From: Anaerolineales bacterium
GTDB taxonomy: Bacteria; Chloroflexota; Anaerolineae; Anaerolineales; E44-bin32
Length of the DNA stretch: 5,801 nt
Direction of reading: 5' to 3'
Assembly (NCBI GenBank): GCA_023144145.1
Contig: JAGLGG010000327.1
Span: 1-5,801 of the forward strand
In this document: positions 1 to 5,609 of the stretch, one piece after another
Layout: each line of letters starts with the position of its first letter
How positions within the stretch are numbered: the first letter of the stretch is position 1
The notes under the pieces: model-generated
Database searches by the model: none
The model's input: the letters and a program-made list of their open reading frames with translations, nothing else
Told to the model about the DNA's origin: nothing
Program-made: the position numbers and the translations under genes

Positions 1-140
1 CGCTCGATGACACTCAACGCGTTGGCGCTTATTCCACTCGCGCGCGCGAGCGCTCTGATAGAGAGACCCCGCTCTTCCCTCATGCTGCGCAACTTTCCCC
101 CGACATTAACTGAAACCGCATCTTGTTGATTGATTCCCAC
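1..140 (-). CDS. XRE-family helix-turn-helix regulator, N-terminal part (runs off left edge)
   Basis: This is a partial gene. The first 46 codons are read leftward from a GTG at 138-140 and the rest lies beyond the window. After a short polar leader (MGINQQDAVSVNV) comes a typical Cro/C1-type DNA-binding domain. Residues 14-25 (GGKLRSMREERG) form helix 1, residues 26-36 (LSIRALARASG) helix 2 and turn, and residues 37-46 (ISANALSVIE) the start of the recognition helix. The start is supported by AAAGGAG six bases upstream of the GTG. In this family such N-terminal domains are often joined to a cupin sensor domain or form stand-alone repressors; which applies here cannot be seen. The gene runs away from the plus-strand relic at about 205-315, and its promoter would have to lie within that relic. 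The HTH assignment is strong; ligand and targets are unknown. Confidence 0.82.
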   Translation of the reverse strand, partial: MGINQQDAVSVNVGGKLRSMREERGLSIRALARASGISANALSVIE

Positions 141-146
141 ACGAAG

Positions 147-153
147 CTCCTTT
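147..153 (-). promoter_or_regulatory. Ribosome binding site of the XRE regulator
   Basis: The minus strand reads AAAGGAG, then six bases (CTTCGT), then GTG. This near-perfect Shine-Dalgarno sequence at ideal spacing decides the GTG start at 138-140 over ATG codons further in, one of which is in another frame that stops quickly. Confidence 0.75.
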
Positions 154-192
154 GTGATCTTCGTAATTCAAACGCACAAATTTGCATCCGAC

Positions 193-231
193 TCTATAAC
201 TAAGAATACACCCACGTTTGATGAGATCAAA
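193..231 (-). promoter_or_regulatory. Possible promoter and operator dyad of the XRE regulator
   Basis: A perfect inverted repeat, TTTGAT-GAG-ATCAAA, occupies 217-231. On the minus strand it is followed by a -10-like TATAGA (193-198), which would put the transcription start about 45 bases upstream of the GTG. The dyad would then cover the -35 position, where no good -35 hexamer is visible. XRE regulators commonly bind short dyads like this near their own promoters, so autoregulation is a reasonable inference. The same bases also lie in the putative rhodanese relic, so the dyad may be accidental. Confidence 0.3.
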
Positions 232-315
232 GCCCTAAACCAGATATTTGTGGGCGGCTTTGGCGGGTGGGTTGATGCTGGGTATCCAGTGATTGATTTG
301 GTCGCCACGAACTAA
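205..315 (+). pseudogene. Relic of a rhodanese-like gene, C-terminal end only
   Basis: The plus-strand frame ending in TAA at 313-315 encodes FDEIKALNQIFVGGFGGWVDAGYPV followed by a short tail. GGFGGWVDAGYPV matches the usual C-terminal end of rhodanese (sulfurtransferase) domains, where a GG-x2-W-x2-AGYPV pattern follows a short beta strand. The catalytic Cys loop and everything before it are missing. The frame stays open upstream to a TTG at 130, but there is no ribosome binding site and the extra residues look unlike a rhodanese. The space where the rest of the gene should be holds the XRE gene on the opposite strand. A strong plus-strand terminator lies 25 bases after the stop, as expected for the end of a real gene. 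My reading is the 3' remnant of a lost gene. The alternatives are a tiny functional ORF or chance similarity. The upstream limit is approximate. Confidence 0.42.
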
Positions 316-340
316 GGATCCAAAAATCCTATTGTGTGGA

Positions 341-374
341 AAAGCCCTCTCAGACGAGAGGGCTTTCTATTTTT
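341..374 (+). terminator. Rho-independent terminator
   Basis: A perfect 11-bp stem, AAAGCCCTCTC (341-351) against GAGAGGGCTTT (356-366), with the 4-base loop AGAC, is followed by CTATTTTT. The T-rich tail is on the plus-strand side, so it best serves plus-strand transcription ending after the relic stop at 315. On the minus strand the stem is followed only by TTTTCC, so it would be a weaker stop for the operon ending at 409, about 42 bases away. It probably sits between convergent transcripts and may act in both directions. Confidence 0.85.
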
Positions 375-408
375 AGACCCACACCTATTCCCAACAATGA
401 GAGCTTGG

Positions 409-1218
409 TCAAGTCTTCCTAGAGCGTTGATCCTGTGACCTGGAGAGTTTTCTAATATCCTCCCACGAAATGACTCTCAGGCGACGCCACTGATCATCGT
501 CTCGGACGCTATCAGCAAAGTCTAACCAAACCAGCTCGAATGAGTTCCACCTTCTACGAGGGATGATCATCCAAAGATGAAAACTCAAGCCAAGCTCCGT
601 GGAAAGCAGATTGCCCACCATCATCGTTCTGGCCAGTTGGTAGTGATAAGAGCATTTAGGCGGTGGATCAAGCGGAAAGGGGCGCAAGCCAAATTCTAGA
701 ATTCGTAAAAATTGCTGGTCTCCAGGCTTCCAATAGCGACAGAATTCCTCAGAAGATACGTGTCCATCATGAACTTCCGGACAGCGCTGCTTCATAAATC
801 GAGAACAACGCCCCAAACCACTTTGGTGTTTGGCTTCGACAAGAATCAGAGACGATGACCCCAACAAGAAGAGATCTACCTCTGTCCGATTTCCAGGGCC
901 ATCGATGGAGGCTAAAGTATCATCTAGTCCGGATAATTTCTGTCCAGAAACATTGTATCCCCAGAAGTAAGGCTCCAATGCTTCATCCTTCACATTTAAG
1001 AGAGGGGTTCCCCAAAGTGGCGGTAAACCCACCAAAGCCGCCATTGAAACGTTCGGCTGAGTAAGCGGATAGATCAGATTCCACACTAGGGCATTTTCTG
1101 AGCCTTCACTCCGTAAATTGCTGAGGACTCGATTAGGAAGGATCGAAAAAATTGGTTCTTCGCTTCCGACTAAAATCCTGGGAGTTGGGCGAGATTTCGA
1201 CTGCGTGCTCAATATCAT
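409..1218 (-). CDS. Putative PD-(D/E)XK nuclease-fold protein with conserved-looking cysteines
   Basis: This 269-residue soluble protein has no signal peptide or membrane segment. I do not recognise a named family. The pattern fits the PD-(D/E)XK nuclease fold: an N-terminal helix with an acidic residue (SENALVWNLIYPL, 40-52), EVDLFLLG (113-120) with D115, LVEAKH (126-131) with E128 and K130, and a later YQLAR (193-197) resembling the Q-containing motif IV helix. Between the E-x-K and the Q motif are GRCSRF, RCPEVH and FCRYW. With C189 this gives four cysteines (C138, C146, C160, C189), which might hold a metal or Fe-S cluster. The tail is very basic (RSQDQRSRKT). The gene follows the HEAT-like gene after 67 bases in the same direction. 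The start is uncertain: the ATG at 1218 has GAGG only one base away, while a TTG at 1210-1212, two codons in, has the same GAGG at a proper 7-base spacing. The fold is inferred and the substrate is unknown. Confidence 0.72.
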   Translation of the reverse strand: MILSTQSKSRPTPRILVGSEEPIFSILPNRVLSNLRSEGSENALVWNLIYPLTQPNVSMAALVGLPPLWGTPLLNVKDEALEPYFWGYNVSGQKLSGLDDTLASIDGPGNRTEVDLFLLGSSSLILVEAKHQSGLGRCSRFMKQRCPEVHDGHVSSEEFCRYWKPGDQQFLRILEFGLRPFPLDPPPKCSYHYQLARTMMVGNLLSTELGLSFHLWMIIPRRRWNSFELVWLDFADSVRDDDQWRRLRVISWEDIRKLSRSQDQRSRKT

Positions 1219-1285
1219 CCCTCGTCTTTATTTGGACCTAATGAAACCTTAAAATTTTCCGAGCTATTATCCGGGTCTGCACCAA

Positions 1286-1945
1286 TCACTCTAACGCTTG
1301 AATTGCTCTTCTAACAGCTGGCAAAAGTTGCTCGGCCTCTAACGCTATTTGTGGAGCGAAGGGCATGGGAATCTGTCCGGAAACCAGATTCGATAGACGT
1401 TGTTCAAGTGAAACCATTATGGGTCGCGCTTCAAGAAAACCAACTTGTCCAATAACATCCGAAGCAGCAATTCTTAATGAGACATCCAATTTCCGATCCA
1501 AAAGGATCTGCGCCAAATCTTCACCGCTGTGAGAACATTCATTCAGAATATAACAGACTTGATCGATCATTTCCTGTGTCGATAGTAATTCAAGAAGCGC
1601 GAGAATTTCCCTTTTGCCAATTTCTCTCAAAGAGTGTCTCAAGCTAGATCCGACTGATTGAGGGATTTGAGGACCGCCCTCCATCTTCTGCAAACATTCA
1701 GCCAACATAACCACGATCTTCTTACGCATTATTATGTCTGGATCGATAAGCCTTTGTACCAGGATAGATATGGTCAATGGCGATCTACGATGTGCGTCAA
1801 TAATGGCGATGCGATCTAATGCCTCTTCTCGAATTACCACATCAGGAGAGAAAGTGTTCTCTAGCAATTGGAGGAGCTCTCCTCGCTTACGGGGGGAAAG
1901 TTGAGGGAGTTCCTGATCCTTAAGAAAATGCTTCTGGGTCAGCAT
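1286..1945 (-). CDS. HEAT-repeat-like helical protein, function unknown
   Basis: This is a 219-residue, almost entirely alpha-helical soluble protein. Paired helices recur with HEAT/armadillo character: about 22-50 (ELLQLLENTF, then REEALDRIAIID), 58-88 (ISILVQRLIDPD, then RKKIVVMLAECL), 112-138 (REILALLELLS, then QVCYILNEC) and 142-185 (DLAQILLDRKLDVS, then RIAASDVIGQVG). The D-x-x-x-R-x-x-A spacing in the second helices is typical of HEAT units. Such repeats usually form curved protein-binding scaffolds, and no catalytic motif is seen. The frame opens at a TTG at 1981, but the ATG at 1945 has GAGGTG ten bases upstream, and the TTG at 1948 just before it has even better spacing, so the shorter form is preferred. 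The gene begins 63 bases after the transaldolase stop with no terminator between, so it may be an operon member. It could instead be an unrelated gene with its own promoter. Confidence 0.7.
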   Translation of the reverse strand: MLTQKHFLKDQELPQLSPRKRGELLQLLENTFSPDVVIREEALDRIAIIDAHRRSPLTISILVQRLIDPDIIMRKKIVVMLAECLQKMEGGPQIPQSVGSSLRHSLREIGKREILALLELLSTQEMIDQVCYILNECSHSGEDLAQILLDRKLDVSLRIAASDVIGQVGFLEARPIMVSLEQRLSNLVSGQIPMPFAPQIALEAEQLLPAVRRAIQALE

Positions 1946-2008
1946 CAAGGATGCGCACCTCGATGAGCTGGGGATACCCAACTTGAAGGATCACATTTGC
2001 GGAGTAGC

Positions 2009-3127
2009 TTATTGAAGCGAATCAACCCTGGCCCTAACTGTATCAACCAAGTTGTGATACGAAGAGGCGAACTTCTCTACTCCTTCACGTTCGAGCTTAT
2101 GAGTGACCTCTTTCATCGAAATACCCAATGATTCGAGTTTGGCCAGTGAGTTTCTTGCTTCAACCAACCCACTTTCGAGCCGATTCTCTACTTCACCGTG
2201 ATCCCGGAAAGCCTCCAACGTATGCGGAGGGAGAGTATTGACCGTTTTCGGCCCGATGAGATTATCAACATAGTACGTATCGGGATAGTTTGGGTTTTTA
2301 GTGCTTGTAGAAGCCCACAACGGGCGCTGGAACTGAGCACCAGCATTTTGAAGTTTCACAAATCGAGGGCCGCTGAAGGTTTCTGAAAAACCACTGTAAG
2401 CCAATTTGGCATTGGCGATGGCCGCCTTCCCCAACAGGCTTGATGCTATTTCAGATTCGAGCAAGTTTTCAGAGCGCAGGACTTCTAAAGCTCCATCAAC
2501 CGCTGAATCAATCCTGGAAATAAAGAACGAGGCAACGGAAGCCACTTTGCTAACATCTTTCCCGTCCTGAATTCGTTCTTCCAAACCATTAACGTAGGCT
2601 TGCATGACTTCGCTATACCGATCAAGAGAGAAAATCAAGGTAACATTCACACATATCCCCGCAGCAATGGCCTTCTGAATTGCGGGGATCCCAGCCGAGG
2701 TTGCCGGAATTTTTATCATGACGTTACTTCGATCTACTGCTTCCCATAGTCTTTCAGCCTCAGCCAAAGTACTTGAAGTATCATCTGCCAAATTAGGATT
2801 CACCTCGACAGATACATAGCCATCCAAATAACCCGATTCTTCATATAGTGACGTGAACTGATCACATGCCATGCGAATATCAGTCAGGATGAGGTCGTCC
2901 AAGATCTCATCAGCACTTAGTTCCTTGCTCACCAATTTCTCAATCGTGCTGGTGTATAGATCGCTCCCAGCAATTGCCTGTTCAAATATCGTTGGATTTG
3001 AGGTAACCCCTCTGACCTCACCCTTTTGGATTAAATCGGACAACTCACCCGTATCTAACAAATCCCGCCGAATGTAATCTAGCCATACTGATTGTCCCAA
3101 TTCATGAAGCTTTAGAATCTTGTTCAT
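2009..3127 (-). CDS. tal: Transaldolase
   Basis: This enzyme transfers the dihydroxyacetone group from sedoheptulose 7-phosphate to glyceraldehyde 3-phosphate, giving erythrose 4-phosphate and fructose 6-phosphate in the cytoplasmic non-oxidative pentose phosphate pathway. The 372-residue length fits the long bacterial form found in actinobacteria, cyanobacteria and Chloroflexota rather than the short 220-residue form. Visible marks are GVTSNPTIF (40-48, family signature), VSVEVNP (105-111), MIKIPAT (137-143) with the Schiff-base lysine K139, NVTLIFS (161-167), FISRID (202-207) and QRPLWASTSTKNP (267-279). All the expected catalytic regions are present and the protein looks complete. The ATG shares one base with the rpiB stop (TAATG), and AGGG lies seven bases upstream, which implies translational coupling. 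No Pgi domain is fused at the C-terminus, although such fusions occur in some bacteria. Confidence 0.96.
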   Translation of the reverse strand: MNKILKLHELGQSVWLDYIRRDLLDTGELSDLIQKGEVRGVTSNPTIFEQAIAGSDLYTSTIEKLVSKELSADEILDDLILTDIRMACDQFTSLYEESGYLDGYVSVEVNPNLADDTSSTLAEAERLWEAVDRSNVMIKIPATSAGIPAIQKAIAAGICVNVTLIFSLDRYSEVMQAYVNGLEERIQDGKDVSKVASVASFFISRIDSAVDGALEVLRSENLLESEIASSLLGKAAIANAKLAYSGFSETFSGPRFVKLQNAGAQFQRPLWASTSTKNPNYPDTYYVDNLIGPKTVNTLPPHTLEAFRDHGEVENRLESGLVEARNSLAKLESLGISMKEVTHKLEREGVEKFASSYHNLVDTVRARVDSLQ

Positions 3128-3588
3128 TAATTTTCCCTGTCCAAATCTCCGCGCTCCAAAGCGAGGATCTTATTAAGTCTACGAACATGCCTGGATTCAC
3201 CATTGAACTCTGCACCGATAAAGGCTCGAACAATTTCCGCTGTGAGCTCGACTCCAATAATCCGCGCCCCAATGGCTAAGACATTGACATCATCATGCTC
3301 TACGGATTGATGGGCTGAGTAAGTATCGTGGCAAACTCCCGCCCTAATTCCTCTCATTTTATTGGCAGCAATTGCAGCACCAACACCTGAACCACAAAGC
3401 AGAATGCCTCGCTCTGCCTCACCTTGCTGGATCGCTCTTCCTACCTTTTCGGCATAATCCGGATAATCCACAGATTCGGTGGAGGTGGTTCCCAGATCGA
3501 TAACCTCATGCTTGTTATCCTCAAGAATCGCAATTACGATTTCTTTCAAAGGAAATCCAGCATGATCGGCTCCCACAGCAATTTTCAT
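3127..3588 (-). CDS. rpiB: Ribose-5-phosphate isomerase B
   Basis: This enzyme interconverts ribulose 5-phosphate and ribose 5-phosphate. The 153 residues match the RpiB/LacAB family length. Visible marks are GADHAGFPLK (6-15) with the substrate-contacting D8 and H9, DYPDYA (41-46), and LLCGSGVG (63-70), the phosphate-binding/active-site loop carrying the catalytic C65. CHDTYSAHQSVEHDDVNVLAIG follows, in which H98 aligns with the ring-opening histidine (H99 in E. coli RpiB). C65 places it with the cysteine-type RpiB enzymes rather than the mycobacterial type that uses glutamate. The residue after H98 is Asp, where the E. coli enzyme has Asn. The ATG overlaps the transketolase stop as ATGA, with GGAG eight bases upstream inside the transketolase gene. 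Function is confident; activity on other sugar phosphates such as allose 6-phosphate cannot be excluded from sequence. Confidence 0.95.
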   Translation of the reverse strand: MKIAVGADHAGFPLKEIVIAILEDNKHEVIDLGTTSTESVDYPDYAEKVGRAIQQGEAERGILLCGSGVGAAIAANKMRGIRAGVCHDTYSAHQSVEHDDVNVLAIGARIIGVELTAEIVRAFIGAEFNGESRHVRRLNKILALERGDLDREN

Positions 3589-5609
3589 TCTTGGCTCTCC
3601 ATAGCCTGATCAGTCTTCAGTATCTCTTTCGCAACTCTCACAATATTTTCGGTGGATAAACCATAATTTTGATATATTTCTTTATAGGGAGCCGATGCAC
3701 CAAACTTATCAATACCGATCACCCTCCCCTTATCCCCCACCCATTTGGACCATCCCATTGGAGATCCTGCCTCCACTGCCACTCTAGCCTTGATGTCTGG
3801 GGGGAATACTTCCTGTCGATAAACTTGATCCTGATCCATAAATAGCTCCCAAGATGGAAAAGAAACCAGTCTGACCGAAATGCCTTCTTGAGCCAGCTTT
3901 TCTCCGGCATCGAGAATTAACTGTACTTCTGAACCGCTCGCCATCAATATTATGTCGATGTTTTCTGTTCCAAGATCTTTAAGCACGTACGCTCCCTGGC
4001 GTAATCCGTTGGCGGCAGCATAGGTTTCACGGTCCAGAGTCGGCACAGCTTGCCTCGTCAGAACCAGGGCAACGGGCCTGTGCTCACTTTCCAGAGCTAC
4101 AAGCCAAGCGACCGCGGTTTCGTTCGCATCTCCTGGCCGGATAACCGTGAGATTTGGGATGGTTCTGAGTGCAGCAAGTTGTTCAATCGGTTGGTGAGTG
4201 GGGCCATCCTCTCCCAACCCGATTGAATCATGAGTAAATACATAGATTACACGTTGTTTCATCAATGCTGCCAGGCGAATTGAAGGACGCATGTAATCCG
4301 AAAACACCAAAAATGTGCCGCCGTAGGGTATCAATCCGCCATAAACCGCAATCCCATTCAAAATCGCTCCCATGGCGTGCTCTCGAATGCCAAAGTGGAT
4401 ATATCGACCGCTGGGGTTGAGTGCACTGAAGGGTTCTTCACCTCTAATATCCGTCTTGTTTGAGCCAGTCAGGTCCGCCGATCCTCCAATTAGTTCTGGC
4501 AGGAGCGGGGCCAAGCTATTCAAACATTGTCCGGAAGAGGCACGCGTCGCCAATCCTTTCTCATCGGGAGAAAAAGTTGTTGCACCAATATTAACTGGCA
4601 GTTTTCCTGAATGCACACGCTCAAACTCAGCCGCCAGTTTTGGATATGCCCTGCTATAGTCCTTATAAAGGTCAAGCCAGGAATCGTGCATCCTCACTCC
4701 CGCCTCTCTAATCTTGGAAAAGTATTCACTGACATCATCCGGGATGAGGAAGGTGGGCTCAAGCGGCCAATTCAGTTTTTCTTTTGCACCGGCCAATTCA
4801 TCTTCACCGGGCGGTTCACCATGTGCCGCCGCTGTATCTTGTCGGGTAGGCAAACCATAACCGATGTGCGTTCGACAAAGTATCAGAGTAGGTCGAGCAT
4901 CAGCTTTCGCTTGCTCGATTGCTTTGTCGACTTGGTCGAGATCATTCCCATCATCAACATGAAGGGTTTGCCAACCGTATGAAGCAAACCTCACCGCCCG
5001 ATTCTCGGTGAATGTCAGATCAGTACTTCCATCAATCGTAATCCGATTATCATCGTAGAGGTATATCAAGCGGCCCAGCCGGAGGTGCCCCGCTAAGGAA
5101 GCGGCTTCCGAGGCGACGCCCTCCATAAGATCACCATCCGAAACGATGCCGTAAACATGGTGATCAACGACCGGACATCCCTCACGGTTATAAAGCGCGG
5201 CTAAATGCTTAGCGGCAATTGCCATCCCTACCCCATTGGCGAAACCCTGCCCTAATGGGCCCGTGGTTGTTTCAACACCTGGAGTTAAACCATGTTCTGG
5301 ATGTCCTGGTGTGATACTGCCCCATTGCCGGAAGTTTTTTATCTCATCTAAGGATAAATCGTAGCCGGACAAGTGTAGGAGTGCATAAAGGAGCATCGAG
5401 CCATGACCTGCAGAAAGGACAAATCGATCTCGGTTTACCCATTCGGGTGCGAAGGGATTATGTTTCAGGTGACGCGTCCAAACGACGAAGGCCATCGCTG
5501 CGGTTCCCATGGGTAATCCAGGATGGCCCGAATTCGCTTTCTGAACTGCATCTGCTGCGAGAAATCGAATGGTGTTTATCGCGCGTGTTTCGAGGTCTTG
5601 ATCCTGCAT
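3585..5609 (-). CDS. tkt: Transketolase
   Basis: This thiamine diphosphate enzyme moves two-carbon units between ketose and aldose phosphates in the pentose phosphate pathway. From the chosen ATG it is 674 residues, the usual length. N-terminal cofactor domain: SGHPG (27-31, H29), AGHG (67-70, H69), TTGPLGQG (115-122), SDGDLMEG (157-164, D158 for Mg2+) and DDNRITIDG (186-194, N188). The pyrimidine-binding middle domain has HFGIREHAM (405-413) with E410, which activates the cofactor, and GEDGPTHQP (466-474) with H472. A C-terminal domain with ASGSEVQL (557-564) completes it. All key residues are present. The frame extends upstream to a GTG at 5672, but the extra 21 residues resemble no transketolase, and the ATG at 5609 has GGAG six bases upstream. 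It is the first gene of the operon and overlaps rpiB by four bases. Confidence 0.97.
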   Translation of the reverse strand: MQDQDLETRAINTIRFLAADAVQKANSGHPGLPMGTAAMAFVVWTRHLKHNPFAPEWVNRDRFVLSAGHGSMLLYALLHLSGYDLSLDEIKNFRQWGSITPGHPEHGLTPGVETTTGPLGQGFANGVGMAIAAKHLAALYNREGCPVVDHHVYGIVSDGDLMEGVASEAASLAGHLRLGRLIYLYDDNRITIDGSTDLTFTENRAVRFASYGWQTLHVDDGNDLDQVDKAIEQAKADARPTLILCRTHIGYGLPTRQDTAAAHGEPPGEDELAGAKEKLNWPLEPTFLIPDDVSEYFSKIREAGVRMHDSWLDLYKDYSRAYPKLAAEFERVHSGKLPVNIGATTFSPDEKGLATRASSGQCLNSLAPLLPELIGGSADLTGSNKTDIRGEEPFSALNPSGRYIHFGIREHAMGAILNGIAVYGGLIPYGGTFLVFSDYMRPSIRLAALMKQRVIYVFTHDSIGLGEDGPTHQPIEQLAALRTIPNLTVIRPGDANETAVAWLVALESEHRPVALVLTRQAVPTLDRETYAAANGLRQGAYVLKDLGTENIDIILMASGSEVQLILDAGEKLAQEGISVRLVSFPSWELFMDQDQVYRQEVFPPDIKARVAVEAGSPMGWSKWVGDKGRVIGIDKFGASAPYKEIYQNYGLSTENIVRVAKEILKTDQAMESQE

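Noticed and set aside
37..50. Perfect palindrome CTCGCGCGCGCGAG
   Set aside because: It lies inside the helix-turn-helix coding region of the XRE gene, where Ala and Arg codons (ALARAS) produce alternating CG. No reason to call it a site.
855..1064. 69-residue plus-strand open frame
   Set aside because: Antisense to the nuclease-like gene, whose motifs span this segment; no independent support.
1219..1285. Promoter or terminator between the HEAT-like and nuclease-like genes
   Set aside because: AT-rich with an AAAATTTT stretch, but no -35/-10 pair at proper spacing and no stem-loop with a T tail.
1946..1981. 12-residue N-terminal extension of the HEAT-like protein from TTG 1981
   Set aside because: No Shine-Dalgarno before that TTG, and the extra residues (MGIPSSSRCASL) are unlike the helical remainder. 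GAGGTG upstream of the ATG at 1945 favours the shorter form, though the longer one is not excluded.
4372..4659. 95-residue plus-strand open frame
   Set aside because: Antisense to the transketolase catalytic middle domain; no ribosome binding site of note and no recognisable domain.
4611..4982. 123-residue plus-strand open frame
   Set aside because: It lies wholly antisense to transketolase, whose motifs are intact across the region. The protein has no recognisable features, so it is a shadow frame.
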